Part shown: positions 1 to 8,100 of the stretch, in pieces
Position numbering within the stretch: the stretch's first letter is position 1
How the letters are laid out: every line of letters starts with the position of its first letter
Origin: Anaerolineales bacterium
GTDB lineage: Bacteria > Chloroflexota > Anaerolineae > Anaerolineales > Villigracilaceae
Length of the DNA stretch: 64,000 bases
Direction of reading: 5' to 3'
Assembly (NCBI GenBank): GCA_026928255.1
Contig: JAIXKJ010000003.1
Span: 273,833-337,832, forward strand
Notes under the pieces: model-generated
The model's input: only the letters and a program-made list of their open reading frames with translations
Told to the model about the DNA's origin: nothing
Databases searched by the model: none
Program-made: the position numbers and the translations under genes

Positions 1-19
1 GTTCATCTGCGCCGAATGC

Positions 20-1012
20 TCACGGCGTCGCCGTAGCGGACGGGGTTTCGGTCGGCGCGGGAGTCGCTGTCGGCGTGGGGGCGGGGGCTTCGCCGGTCAT
101 CAAAATTTGCCAGGCGATTTCCAAATCGCCGGAAGCGACGACGGGGAAATCGGGCAGGTTGCCCAGCGCCAGGTCGAGCCGCGTCAACGCCTGAGTCAGC
201 GCCGCGTCGGGCTTCTGCGCGTCGAGCGCTGCCAGCGCGTCGCGCGCGCTTTGCAAATCCTCTTTCGCCAAGCCGAAGTTGCTCTGCGCCAAATATAGAC
301 GCGCGCGCCCCAGCGTATCTAACGCGCGGGCAAAGGCGACTTCGTCGCGTAATTCGGCCAGCGCGGCGTTGTTGGCGCTTTGCATCTGCGCGTCGAGCGT
401 CGCCTGCGCGGCTTCCAATTTTGCCTGCGCCGTCGTTTGTGATTTAAGCGTCTCGTCTAGCGTTGCGGCGCGGACGTTCAACTCGGCGACCTGCGTCCGC
501 AAGCCTTCAACCTGCGCCGCGTTCGCGTCGTTCGCCGCCGCCTGCGTCGCAAGCAACTCGGAGAGCGTCTCGATGCGCGCCGCGTTGCGCTCGACGGGCG
601 CGATGAAATTTTCTCGCAAATAGGGGACGCCGTAATACAGGGCGAGCGCGATCGTGCCAATCAGCGCCGCCAGTTGAATCAGTTTTAACAGCGCCAGCCC
701 AAAAGCGCGGAGCGCCAGCCCCAGACGATGCAGAAAAGAATCTTGACTCGCCGACGGTTTTTCCTCCTCGACGGCGGGCGGCGCTTCTTTCTTGACCGCT
801 TTTTTGACCGCAACGATGGCGGCGTCCTGCGGCGCGGACTCGCGCCAGCGCTCGAGCGTTTCGGCGCTCGCCCCCTCGACTTTGAGCGCGTCATCCTCTG
901 TTTCAAAGGGGCGCGCCGCGACGATTTTTTCCGCCAACTCGCGGCTGACGGTTAATTTTTGCGTCAGCGTTTCCGCATCCGCGCTGTTGAGAAAATCCAA
1001 AAGACGGCTCAT
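20..1012 (-). CDS. Single-pass membrane protein with N-terminal HhH-like segment, coiled coil and Thr/Pro-rich tail
   Basis: A 330-residue protein of unknown function. Residues 1-60 look like a helix-hairpin-helix segment of the ComEA type (LNSADAETL, then EKIVAARPF). A charged Lys/Glu/Pro linker follows, one transmembrane helix lies near residues 105-125, then an Ala-rich coiled coil of about 110 residues, a helical stretch that may be TPR-like, and a C-terminal Thr/Pro/Ala tail of the TPTATP type. The start at 1012 is chosen over the longer frame to 1096 because AGGAG lies 5-6 bases upstream, while the longer frame would run over the promoter of the divergent desulfurase. The TM/coil layout suggests an anchored scaffold or envelope protein. 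The real gene is certain; the role is not. Confidence 0.8.
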   Translation of the reverse strand: MSRLLDFLNSADAETLTQKLTVSRELAEKIVAARPFETEDDALKVEGASAETLERWRESAPQDAAIVAVKKAVKKEAPPAVEEEKPSASQDSFLHRLGLALRAFGLALLKLIQLAALIGTIALALYYGVPYLRENFIAPVERNAARIETLSELLATQAAANDANAAQVEGLRTQVAELNVRAATLDETLKSQTTAQAKLEAAQATLDAQMQSANNAALAELRDEVAFARALDTLGRARLYLAQSNFGLAKEDLQSARDALAALDAQKPDAALTQALTRLDLALGNLPDFPVVASGDLEIAWQILMTGEAPAPTPTATPAPTETPSATATP

Positions 1013-1081
1013 AGCATCTCCTATGCGGTCATTGTACAACAAAAGCGCCGCGTCCGCTTTATTCTCGCGCCGCGCAAGGGT

Positions 1082-1087
1082 TATAAT
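1082..1087 (+). promoter_or_regulatory. -10 box of a probably leaderless transcript (cysteine desulfurase)
   Basis: A perfect TATAAT ends 7 bases before the ATG at 1095, and there is no Shine-Dalgarno-like sequence between them. The expected transcription start is at or just before the A of the ATG. No convincing -35 hexamer is visible. Confidence 0.55.
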
Positions 1088-1094
1088 CTGCGCC

Positions 1095-2243
1095 ATGATT
1101 TACCTTGATTATGCGGCGACCACGCCCGTAGACGAGCGCGTCCTCGCCAAAATGCTTCCCTACTTCCGCGAGACCTTCGGCAACCCGTCCTCCGTGCACC
1201 GCTTTGGGCAGAAAGCCGAAGCGGCGCTGGACGCGGCGCGCGAGACCGTCGCGGCGGCGCTGAACTGTCGCCCCGACGAAATCATCTTCACTTCGGGCGG
1301 CTCCGAAGCGGACAACCTCGCCTTGCGCGGCGCGATGTTGGCGCGCAAACACGCCACGCGCTGGCTGTTGACCGCGAAGACCGAACACCCCGCCGTAAGC
1401 AAAACGGCGCGTCAACTGGCGGACGAATACGGCTTCCTGCTCGAATGGCTGGACGTGAACGAGCACGGCGAGGTTACGCCCGCCGCGCTGACGCGAGCCG
1501 TTTGCAGCGACACGACGCTGGCGTCCGCGATGTACGCCAACAACGAAATCGGCACGCTCAACCCGATTGCCGACCTCGCCCAAATTGCGCGCGCCAACGG
1601 AATTTTATTTCACACCGACGCGGTGCAGGCGGCGGCGTATTTAGATGTAGACGTGCAAAAACTCGGCGTGGATTTGATGTCGCTCGGCGGACATAAATTC
1701 TACGGGCCGAAGGGCGTGGGCGCGCTGTACGTCCGCCAGGGGACGCAACTCGCGCCGCAACTGACGGGCGGCAGTCAAGAGTCCGCGCTGCGGGCGGGGA
1801 CGCACAACCTGCCGTACATCGTCGGCTTTGCGGAGGCGTTGCGCCTGGCGGTCGAAGAGCGTCAGGCGCGGACGGCGCACGTCCAACCCTTGCGCGATCA
1901 AATCATCGGCGCGGTCCTCGAAGCGATTCCCGATTCGCGGTTGACCGGTCACCCTGAAAGGCGGTTGCCCAATCACGCTTCGTTCGTCTTCAAAGGCGCG
2001 GACGGCAATCTGCTTTTGCAATTGCTCGACGCGGCGGGCTTCGCCTGTTCGTCGGGGTCGGCGTGCAAAACGGGCAACCCCGAACCGAGCGAGGTCGTCT
2101 CCGCGCTGGGTTACTCGCGCGAGTGGGCGCTCGGCTCGCTGCGCGTAACGCTCGGCAAAGACACCAACGCCGAACAGGTTGAAGCGTTTCTAAAGTCCCT
2201 GCCCAATTTGGTGGACAAGGCTAGAGCCTTGTACCGGAGATGA
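1095..2243 (+). CDS. Cysteine desulfurase (NifS/IscS family)
   Basis: A 382-residue PLP enzyme that takes sulfur from cysteine for Fe-S clusters or tRNA thiolation. Visible family landmarks are the N-terminal LDYAATTP, the FTSGGSEADN cofactor loop, HTDAVQA, the PLP lysine in SLGGHKFYGPKG, and the persulfide loop CSSGSAC, which is the class I (NifS/IscS) type. The ATG at 1095 is chosen because the protein begins MIYLDYAATTP as family members do; the longer frame from 792 runs over the divergent gene. No iscU or mnmA is adjacent. The final codons and the TGA lie inside the first units of a short-repeat array, so the C-terminus may have been altered when the array arose. Confidence 0.93.
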   Translation: MIYLDYAATTPVDERVLAKMLPYFRETFGNPSSVHRFGQKAEAALDAARETVAAALNCRPDEIIFTSGGSEADNLALRGAMLARKHATRWLLTAKTEHPAVSKTARQLADEYGFLLEWLDVNEHGEVTPAALTRAVCSDTTLASAMYANNEIGTLNPIADLAQIARANGILFHTDAVQAAAYLDVDVQKLGVDLMSLGGHKFYGPKGVGALYVRQGTQLAPQLTGGSQESALRAGTHNLPYIVGFAEALRLAVEERQARTAHVQPLRDQIIGAVLEAIPDSRLTGHPERRLPNHASFVFKGADGNLLLQLLDAAGFACSSGSACKTGNPEPSEVVSALGYSREWALGSLRVTLGKDTNAEQVEAFLKSLPNLVDKARALYRR

Positions 2244-2329
2244 ACGGGGATGGACGGAGATAGACAAGAGATAAACGGAGATGAACAGAGATGAACCGGA
2301 GATAAACAGAGATAGATAGAGATGGATAA
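2234..2329 (+). repeat. Tandem degenerate 10-11 bp repeat array, left arm
   Basis: About nine imperfect head-to-tail copies of a unit close to CGGAGATGAA (variants CGGAGATAGA, CAGAGATGAA, CGGAGATAAA). The array starts inside the last codons of the desulfurase and supplies the start codon of the GxxExxY gene. A matching array in the opposite orientation lies at 2732-2772, so the small gene sits between inverted arms. Confidence 0.85.
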
Positions 2330-2711
2330 AGCGCAGTTGGATGAAATTACTGAGCGCGTGATTGGGTGCGCTTATAAAGTCAGTAACGCTTTGGGGAGCG
2401 GTTTTGTTGAAAAGGTCTATGAAAACGCTTTGATTCATGAATTAAGAAAAGACGGCTTGAAATTTGATCGGCAACATTTTGTTAAGGTTCATTATGACGG
2501 CGTGGTTGTCGGAGAATTTTATTTAGATATACTTGTGGAAGATTTAATCGTCGTCGAACTAAAAGCGGTGTCCGCAATAACCAACGAACATTTAGCGCAG
2601 GGTTTAAATTATCTGCGAGCAACTGAACTTCCCGCCTGTTTGGTTATTAATTTTGGACAGCCTAAAATTCAAATCCGCCGCCTACACCCTTCCCCCGCAT
2701 GGAAATCTTAA
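2322..2711 (+). CDS. GxxExxY protein (PD-(D/E)XK nuclease-like fold family)
   Basis: A 129-residue protein. The family signature is seen as GSGFVEKVYENAL (G-x2-E-x2-Y), followed by a core containing GEFYLDILVED and IVVELKAV, which resembles the D-...-ExK site of PD-(D/E)XK nucleases. It ends with CLVINFG and IQIRRL, as members do. No biochemical role is established for the family as far as I know. The gene is visibly more AT-rich than its neighbours and is boxed by inverted short-repeat arrays, which suggests recent arrival. Its ATG lies within the last repeat unit, where purine-rich GAGA stretches may act as ribosome binding sites. Confidence 0.9.
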   Translation: MDKAQLDEITERVIGCAYKVSNALGSGFVEKVYENALIHELRKDGLKFDRQHFVKVHYDGVVVGEFYLDILVEDLIVVELKAVSAITNEHLAQGLNYLRATELPACLVINFGQPKIQIRRLHPSPAWKS

Positions 2712-2731
2712 CAAACTTAAAAACACCCCTA

Positions 2732-2772
2732 TTCATCTCCGTTTATCCCCGTTCATCTCCGGTTATCTCTGG
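2732..2772 (+). repeat. Inverted copy of the 10-bp repeat array, right arm
   Basis: Four units (TTCATCTCCG, TTTATCCCCG, TTCATCTCCG, GTTATCTCTG) that are the reverse complement of the left-arm unit at 2234-2329. It ends 11 bases before the start of the next gene and leaves it without a clear ribosome binding site. Confidence 0.85.
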
Positions 2773-2782
2773 TAAATAAAAT

Positions 2783-4267
2783 TTGAAAACCAAAATCATC
2801 ACCCTCGAATCTCACGACGACTTAATCTCCGTCCGCGATAAATTATCGTGGGCGAAGACGCCGCGCATCCTGCTCGTCTGGCCCAAATACGAAAAAGTCG
2901 TCTTGCGGATTTTGGATTTGAAAATCCTGCAACGCCATGCGGATTCGCTCGGCGCACAATTGGGCTTGGTTACCCGCCGCCTAAACGTCCGCCGCGACGC
3001 CGAAGCGTTGGGCATTCCCGTCTTCAAAACGCTGACCGCCGCCCAAAAAGGATTCTGGGGCGAAGCCGCGCCGCGCGAACGGCGCGTCCCGCCGCCGCCC
3101 AAAGCGGACTTGCGCCAAATGCGCGACGAAGCGCGAGTCAAAGAAGCGGCTTGGCGGACGTCGCTGCTGGGGCGGCTGATCGCTTTCTCCGTCGGAGTTG
3201 CGGCGGTTTTGATTCTGGCAAGTTTGTTCGTCCCTCGCGCTGTTATCACGATTCAACCCGAAACGCGAGACGTCGCGTTGGAAATTCCGGTCAACGCCAG
3301 CCCGTCGTTTTCGTCCGTTTCGCTCAGCGGAGAAATTCCCGCGCAAACGCTTTCCGTTGAATTAAGCGGAGAAAAAACTTTGCAAGCGTCGAGCTTGGTA
3401 ACGACGCCGAAAACCAAAGCGCAAGGCGCGGCGCAATTCACAAACTTAAGCGCGGATGAAATTTTGATTCCCGCTGGGACGGTCGTCGCCACAGACGCGC
3501 TGATTCGCTTTGCGACGCTGTACGCCGCGCGCCTGCCCGCGGGCGCGAACAAAACGGTCGAAGTGAAAATTGCGGCGTTGGACGCCGGCCCGCAAGCGAA
3601 CGTCGAAGCGGGCGCGATTCGCGTTATCGAAGGCGCGTTGGGGCTTTCCGCTACCGCGACGAACGTTGAAGCGACCAGCGGCGGCGCGAACGTCGAGGCG
3701 CGCGGCGCGTCGGAAGAAGAACGCGCCGCGTTGCGCGATTCGGTGTTGGCGGACTTGAAAGAAAAAGCGAAAGCCGAAGCGCGGAAACAAATCGGCGCGA
3801 ACGACTGGCTGATTGACGACGCGCTTGCAATTGAAAATATCCAAAGCGAAAAATTTTCTCCGCCCGACGGCGAAGCCAGCCCGACGTTGACCTACGCGGC
3901 GGACGTTGAATTTTCGGCGCGTTATGTCGCCGAAACGGATCTCAAAACGCTGGCGCTTTCCTCGCTGACGGCGTCCGTCCCGCCCGACTTTTCCGCGTCG
4001 GGCGAAATGACGCTCGCGCCGAAGTCCGCGCCGTTCACCGATTCGACCGGCGTTACGCGCTTCGCGTTAGTCGCAAAACAACCCGTCCGCCGCAACGCGG
4101 ACGCGGCGCAAATCCTCAACCTCGCGCGCGGACGCGATCCGCAAACGGCGGCGGCGCTGATTCAAAAAGCGCTTTCCCTGCAATCCGCGCCGCAGATTTC
4201 CCTCGCGCCTTCGTGGTGGAAATGGCTGCCGCTGATTCCCTTCAACATTTCCGTTGTCGTCCATTGA
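2783..4267 (+). CDS. Membrane-anchored protein resembling baseplate J/gp47 family
   Basis: A 494-residue protein with a cytoplasmic N-terminal region of about 125 residues, one TM helix near 135-152 (FSVGVAAVLILASLFV), and a large external region. Residues about 205-300 contain GAAQFTNLSADEILIPAGTVV and repeated V-x-AG and A-x-G-x-x-NV-x-AG motifs, which match the beta-rich core of baseplate-J-like proteins. A Trp-rich segment and a possible second hydrophobic stretch end the protein. The start is a TTG at 2783, since the repeat array replaces the usual upstream region; this start is uncertain. ruvX begins 7 bases after the stop. This family assignment does not imply a phage here: no other tail genes are present. 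Confidence 0.75.
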   Translation: MKTKIITLESHDDLISVRDKLSWAKTPRILLVWPKYEKVVLRILDLKILQRHADSLGAQLGLVTRRLNVRRDAEALGIPVFKTLTAAQKGFWGEAAPRERRVPPPPKADLRQMRDEARVKEAAWRTSLLGRLIAFSVGVAAVLILASLFVPRAVITIQPETRDVALEIPVNASPSFSSVSLSGEIPAQTLSVELSGEKTLQASSLVTTPKTKAQGAAQFTNLSADEILIPAGTVVATDALIRFATLYAARLPAGANKTVEVKIAALDAGPQANVEAGAIRVIEGALGLSATATNVEATSGGANVEARGASEEERAALRDSVLADLKEKAKAEARKQIGANDWLIDDALAIENIQSEKFSPPDGEASPTLTYAADVEFSARYVAETDLKTLALSSLTASVPPDFSASGEMTLAPKSAPFTDSTGVTRFALVAKQPVRRNADAAQILNLARGRDPQTAAALIQKALSLQSAPQISLAPSWWKWLPLIPFNISVVVH

Positions 4268-4274
4268 CCCTCTT

Positions 4275-4688
4275 ATGAGAATCCTTGCTGTTGACCACGG
4301 CGAAAAACGCATCGGACTCGCCCTCAGCGATTTGACCGCTACTATCGCCAGCCCGTTGAAAGTTATCAAGCACGTTTCGCGTATTGTTGACGCGGCGCAA
4401 GTCGCCGAGATTGCCGCGCAAAACGCCGTCGTGAAAATCATCGTCGGGCAATCGTTTGACGAAGACGGATTTCCGAACATGTCCGGCCGCCGCGCCGCGC
4501 GTTTCGCCGACGAACTTCGCAATCAAACCGCTCTGCCGATTATCATGTGGGACGAATCGCACAGCACGCAAATCGCCCGCGCCGCCCGAATTGAACTCGG
4601 CGTGTCGCGCAAAAAACGCGCCGGTCATCAAGACGAATTCGCCGCCGTCGTCATCTTGCAATCCTATCTTGAATCCCTGCGAGATTAA
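4275..4688 (+). CDS. ruvX: Putative Holliday junction resolvase / pre-16S rRNA nuclease YqgF (RuvX)
   Basis: A 137-residue RNase H-fold protein. It begins MRILAVDHGEKRIGLALSD, the family's first metal-binding motif, then has IIVGQS, MWDESHST and the C-terminal HQDEFAAVVILQSYL with the conserved Asp. YqgF acts in 16S rRNA 5' end maturation and has been proposed as a junction resolvase. The ATG at 4275 fits the family's N-terminus better than 4254, which would overlap the upstream gene. It is the usual neighbour of mltG in many bacteria, and mltG follows after a repeat array. Confidence 0.9.
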   Translation: MRILAVDHGEKRIGLALSDLTATIASPLKVIKHVSRIVDAAQVAEIAAQNAVVKIIVGQSFDEDGFPNMSGRRAARFADELRNQTALPIIMWDESHSTQIARAARIELGVSRKKRAGHQDEFAAVVILQSYLESLRD

Positions 4689-4704
4689 TTCGCCAATTCC
4701 CCGC

Positions 4705-4788
4705 AACCTGCAACCTGACACCTGAAACCTGACACCTGAAACCTGACACCCGAAACCTGACACCTGACACCTGACACCTGATACCTCC
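4705..4788 (+). repeat. Array of 12 heptamers (consensus ACCTGAM)
   Basis: Twelve contiguous 7-bp units alternating between AACCTGA and CACCTGA with few substitutions fill the ruvX-mltG gap and stop 2 bases before the mltG ATG. No spacers are present, so this is a simple tandem array. It leaves mltG without a Shine-Dalgarno sequence. Confidence 0.88.
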
Positions 4789-4790
4789 CC

Positions 4791-5897
4791 ATGTCCCGCC
4801 TTCGCCTTCTCTTCGTCTTAATCCTCATCTTTGCCTGCGCCCTCGCTTTCACTTTTATTTATTACGTTCCCGCCCGCGCCGAGTTGCTTTACGGCGCGCC
4901 CGCCGATAATCTTTCCGTTTCTAGTCGCATCGAATATTCCTTGCGCCTGTTGCTTCACGGAGACGCGCTCAAAACGCCGCTCGACGTCAACGGCGCGGAG
5001 CAAACCTTTCGCGTCGAGTCGGGCGAATCGGTGTCGTCGGTTGCCAATCGCCTGCAAGCGGCGGGCGTTATTTCCAGCGCGCGCGTCTTTTTTGATTACG
5101 CCGTTTACACGGGCATTGATCGCTCCATCCAAGCGGGCGACTTCAAACTCAGCCCCGCGCAATCTATCATGGATGTCGCCAAAGCGCTGCAAAAATTCAA
5201 CCCAGGCGACGCGGTCTTGACCATTTTGCCCGGCTGGCGCGTGGAAGAAATTGCCGCCGCTCTTCCGACTTCGGGCTTGACCATTGACCCCCAAGCCTTT
5301 CTCTCCGCCGCGCAGACTCCGCCGCCCGTTCTCGCCTTCGCGGGCGCAGTCGGCATGGAAGGCTTTTTCTTCCCCGATTCTTATACCCTGCCGCGTTCTT
5401 CCTCGTTAGAGAATCTGCTCGACGAAATCGCGCGGAACTTCGTCTCCAAACTGACTCCCGACCTTCAAAACGGATTTTCGGCGCAAGGGCTGAACGTTTA
5501 TCAAGGCGTGATTCTCGCGTCCATCGTTCAGCGCGAGGCGGTGAAAATTGACGAAGCGCCGTTGATTGCGTCGGTTTATCTTAACCGTTTTGCAATCGGC
5601 ATGAAGTTGGACGCCGACCCGACCGTGCAGTACGCGCTGGGTTTTCAAGGAGATAAAAATTCTTGGTGGAAGAGTCCGCTCTCTTGGGCGGATTTGGAAA
5701 TTGTCTCGCCGTATAACACCTACTTAAACAGCGGACTTCCGCCGACGCCGATTTCTAATCCAAGTTTGGCGGCGTTGAAGGCTGTCGCGCTTCCGCAAAA
5801 TTCGCCGTATTATTACTTCCGCGCCGCTTGCAACGGAAGCGGCTATCACGTCTTCGCCGAGACGTATGAAGAGCAATTGTCTAACGGATGCCCGTAA
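4791..5897 (+). CDS. mltG: Endolytic murein transglycosylase MltG (YceG-like)
   Basis: A 368-residue envelope protein that cleaves nascent glycan strands and is thought to terminate peptidoglycan chains. An N-terminal signal anchor (residues 5-25) is followed by a LysM-like segment (VESGESVSSVANRLQAAGVI), a YceG domain with EGFFFPDSYTLP, the catalytic Glu in ILASIVQREA, and the signature SPYNTYLNSGLPPTPISNPS. Length and motif order are normal for the family. The ATG is preceded by CCCC and the heptamer array, so translation may depend on coupling or on an unusual start region. Confidence 0.93.
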   Translation: MSRLRLLFVLILIFACALAFTFIYYVPARAELLYGAPADNLSVSSRIEYSLRLLLHGDALKTPLDVNGAEQTFRVESGESVSSVANRLQAAGVISSARVFFDYAVYTGIDRSIQAGDFKLSPAQSIMDVAKALQKFNPGDAVLTILPGWRVEEIAAALPTSGLTIDPQAFLSAAQTPPPVLAFAGAVGMEGFFFPDSYTLPRSSSLENLLDEIARNFVSKLTPDLQNGFSAQGLNVYQGVILASIVQREAVKIDEAPLIASVYLNRFAIGMKLDADPTVQYALGFQGDKNSWWKSPLSWADLEIVSPYNTYLNSGLPPTPISNPSLAALKAVALPQNSPYYYFRAACNGSGYHVFAETYEEQLSNGCP

Positions 5898-5900
5898 AAT

Positions 5901-5927
5901 AAAACCGCCCTAATGTAGGGCGGTTTT
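5901..5927 (+). terminator. Rho-independent terminator after mltG
   Basis: The stem AAACCGCCCT/AGGGCGGTTT with a short loop lies 4 bases after the mltG stop codon and is followed by T residues. Confidence 0.85.
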
Positions 5928-6009
5928 GACGAGCAAAGAGAGGCGAAACTGTAAAGCCGACAGCAACAGATTTCTCAGTCGCTACTGCTCCCTCGAAATG
6001 ACAGAGATT

Positions 6010-6690
6010 TTATTTATGCGCCAGCGCCGTCTTGCGAATGGATTCTTCCAACCTTTCCCAGCGGACAAAGAGCGCCGCGCCGAAGACGACCAGCGATCCG
6101 CCCAACAGAGTCAAAGAGGCGTTGAAAGCGTCGGCGTAGTTGACGCCGTCCCAAGTGTGAGTCGAAGCCATCGCGTATTGAATGGTCAGCGTCATTATGC
6201 CGACTAAAATTGCGGAAATGGCGGCGGCGGGTTTGTTCGATTTCAGGTCGCCTTTGCGGAAGTCCACGCCTTGCCAAATGCCGGGAATGCGGAAGAGCAG
6301 GAAGACGACGAGCGTAATGACGCTGGCGTAAACGACCGCGTCCACGGGCATGGACGAACCGCGCAGGGCGCGAGAAGCGACGATGTGAATTACGCCGACG
6401 ACTACGCCGGAGATTAGCGCAATGAGCGTGTCGCGGTAGGCGGTCTCCGCGCCTTTGACGAGCAGAATGCCAGCGCGAATTCCCATAATGCCGATGGCGA
6501 CGCCAGTCAGCACGAAGAGGATGTAAAGCCATTGAAACGGCGCCAGCGGAGCCATCGATTCAAAATTGGTCGGAAGGAACGCGGCGCAAGCCGTGCCGAT
6601 TCCGCCGAGTATGGTCAGCCCGCCGGTGAGGAACATCAGCACAATGCCGATGAAGCGTAGAAACTTTGCGAAGAAACCAGTCTTGGACAT
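6010..6690 (-). CDS. Polytopic membrane protein, last gene of the five-gene membrane operon
   Basis: A 226-residue protein with about six predicted TM helices and no recognisable catalytic motif. AAAGGAG lies just before the ATG at 6690. It follows the 160-residue membrane gene by 23 bases and is probably cotranscribed with it. A short N-terminal helix that begins MSKTGFFAKFLRF resembles a cytoplasmic lead-in. I do not recognise the family. Confidence 0.75.
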   Translation of the reverse strand: MSKTGFFAKFLRFIGIVLMFLTGGLTILGGIGTACAAFLPTNFESMAPLAPFQWLYILFVLTGVAIGIMGIRAGILLVKGAETAYRDTLIALISGVVVGVIHIVASRALRGSSMPVDAVVYASVITLVVFLLFRIPGIWQGVDFRKGDLKSNKPAAAISAILVGIMTLTIQYAMASTHTWDGVNYADAFNASLTLLGGSLVVFGAALFVRWERLEESIRKTALAHK

Positions 6691-6713
6691 AACGTCTCCT
6701 TTTTAGTGTCAGG

Positions 6714-7196
6714 TCATATTTCGGATGCGACCCGTTGATTTTTATTTTCCGTCAAACCATGTTGCATTTTCAATTGTCGAACTCTTAAGCCGATTCCGCT
6801 CAAACGCCCAAACATGATGCCGAGAATGCTAGCCATGACGAAGTCCGACGCGGGGACGAGGGCGGGAATCTGCCCGAAGATTATTTTGGCGACGACCAAA
6901 ATCCAAATGAGAACGAGATAGACGCTGTCGAGCGAGAGCGTTACCGCTTCAAGATTTTCGTCCGCTTGCATGGGGACGAGGCGGCTGAGCCAAAAGCCGA
7001 CGGGGACGAGCGCGGCGAAAGTCAGCGCGACGCTCGCCCAGTTGAAATGTCCGTTTGCAATGTCGCGGATAAAATACGCGCAAAACAAAGCGGAGAAAAT
7101 CGTCAGCAACAAAGCGCGCAGCCAAATCTTGAAGCGGCTTTTCTTCATCTCGCCGCGAAAGGATTGCAATCTTGAAGTCAATCGCGCCTGATTCAT
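6714..7196 (-). CDS. Small membrane protein of unknown function
   Basis: A 160-residue protein with a basic N-terminus (about 25 residues) and about four TM helices, ending in a short hydrophilic tail. It lies 13 bases downstream of the FGE-like lipoprotein gene, in the same direction. No motif is recognised. It may be a partner subunit of the 12-TM protein encoded by the same operon. Confidence 0.72.
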   Translation of the reverse strand: MNQARLTSRLQSFRGEMKKSRFKIWLRALLLTIFSALFCAYFIRDIANGHFNWASVALTFAALVPVGFWLSRLVPMQADENLEAVTLSLDSVYLVLIWILVVAKIIFGQIPALVPASDFVMASILGIMFGRLSGIGLRVRQLKMQHGLTENKNQRVASEI

Positions 7197-7209
7197 TCGT
7201 CGCCTTCCT

Positions 7210-8100
7210 TTACCTTACGCAGCGAAAACCGACGCCCGGGCTAAAATAAGTCGGCGTGGCGTTGTTGCGAACCCAAAGGCGCAAGTCCATGTCGTACACG
7301 TCCTTCGAGCCGCCGCGCATGAAGCGATAATGCATTCCTTCGTACACGTCGCCCGTCCACTGCCAGACGTTGCCCGCCATGTCGTACAAACCGTAAGGCG
7401 AAGCGGAGTCGAGCGTTTGGTAGCCGTCGTAATTCATCCCGTTGTAAAAGCCGACGGGACTGGTGCGCGAGCCGAACGAGGACATATCTTCAAACGGATC
7501 GCGGCTGGAATAGAAGTTGGCGTTCTCGCGCAGGACGTCGTCGCCCCAAGGGAAGGGACGCTGATCCGTTCCGCGCGCGGCTTTTTCCCATTCCATTTCG
7601 CTGGGAAGGCGATAGCCGTAATAATCGCAGTAGCCCCAAGCGCCAAACCAAGTTACCGAAGTCATCGGGTGATTTTCGTAGCCTGCTTGAACGGAGAAAG
7701 CCGAACCGTCAAATTTGATTCGCTGCGAAGGGTCGTCGAGCGGGATGAAAAGCCAATCGCCCGCGTCAATTTTTTCTTCGTGCTTGACTCCGCGAAAGAC
7801 GTCGCCTGGGTAAAAGCCGACGATGCGTTTGCCGTCCAAGCGGACGTAGCCGTCGGCGAGCGCCGCGTCGAGAAAGTCCGCGTATTGTTGCGCGGTTACG
7901 TCGGTGATCATAATTTCGTAAGCGGCGGTCGTTTCTACTTTGGCGTGTTGACCGAAGTAAAATTCGCCGGCGGGGACGTTTGCCCAAGCGTTCGCGTCCA
8001 CGCCCGTTTCGTAGGCGGGCATCGGAGCGTTTAAGTCTGCGGGGGCGCACGAAGCCAGCAACGCCGCCGACAGGATAAAGGTCAGAATGAGGCGTTTCAT
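7210..8100 (-). CDS. Lipoprotein with formylglycine-generating-enzyme-like (SUMF1) domain
   Basis: A 296-residue protein with a lipoprotein signal (LSAALLASCAP; lipidated Cys at about residue 17) and a FGE/SUMF1 fold: VPAGEFYFGQ, ENHPMTSVTWFGAWGYCDYYGYRLPSEMEWEKAARG, PFPWGDD, YGLYDMAGNVWQWTGD, MRGGSKD and GVGFRCVR. The Cys pair that authentic FGEs use for catalysis is absent (the region reads RLWVRNNATPTYFSPG), so it is probably not a sulfatase-activating enzyme. FGE-like proteins without that pair include NirV, encoded beside copper nitrite reductase. The ATG overlaps the stop of the upstream 12-TM gene (ATGA), which points to coupled translation. The start at 8100 is chosen for the signal peptide. 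Confidence 0.85.
   Translation of the reverse strand: MKRLILTFILSAALLASCAPADLNAPMPAYETGVDANAWANVPAGEFYFGQHAKVETTAAYEIMITDVTAQQYADFLDAALADGYVRLDGKRIVGFYPGDVFRGVKHEEKIDAGDWLFIPLDDPSQRIKFDGSAFSVQAGYENHPMTSVTWFGAWGYCDYYGYRLPSEMEWEKAARGTDQRPFPWGDDVLRENANFYSSRDPFEDMSSFGSRTSPVGFYNGMNYDGYQTLDSASPYGLYDMAGNVWQWTGDVYEGMHYRFMRGGSKDVYDMDLRLWVRNNATPTYFSPGVGFRCVR

Noticed and set aside
792..1094. Upstream extension of the cysteine desulfurase frame
   Set aside because: It lies antisense to the first gene and across the TATAAT box; the family N-terminus begins at 1095.
2783..4267. Prophage tail module, because of the baseplate-J-like match
   Set aside because: The protein has a TM helix, and no other phage gene is present; it is a known non-phage neighbour type in bacteria.
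4705..4788. Possible CRISPR array
   Set aside because: Contiguous 7-bp units, no spacers.
7210..8100. Authentic formylglycine-generating enzyme (sulfatase activator)
   Set aside because: The catalytic cysteine pair is absent and no sulfatase is nearby.
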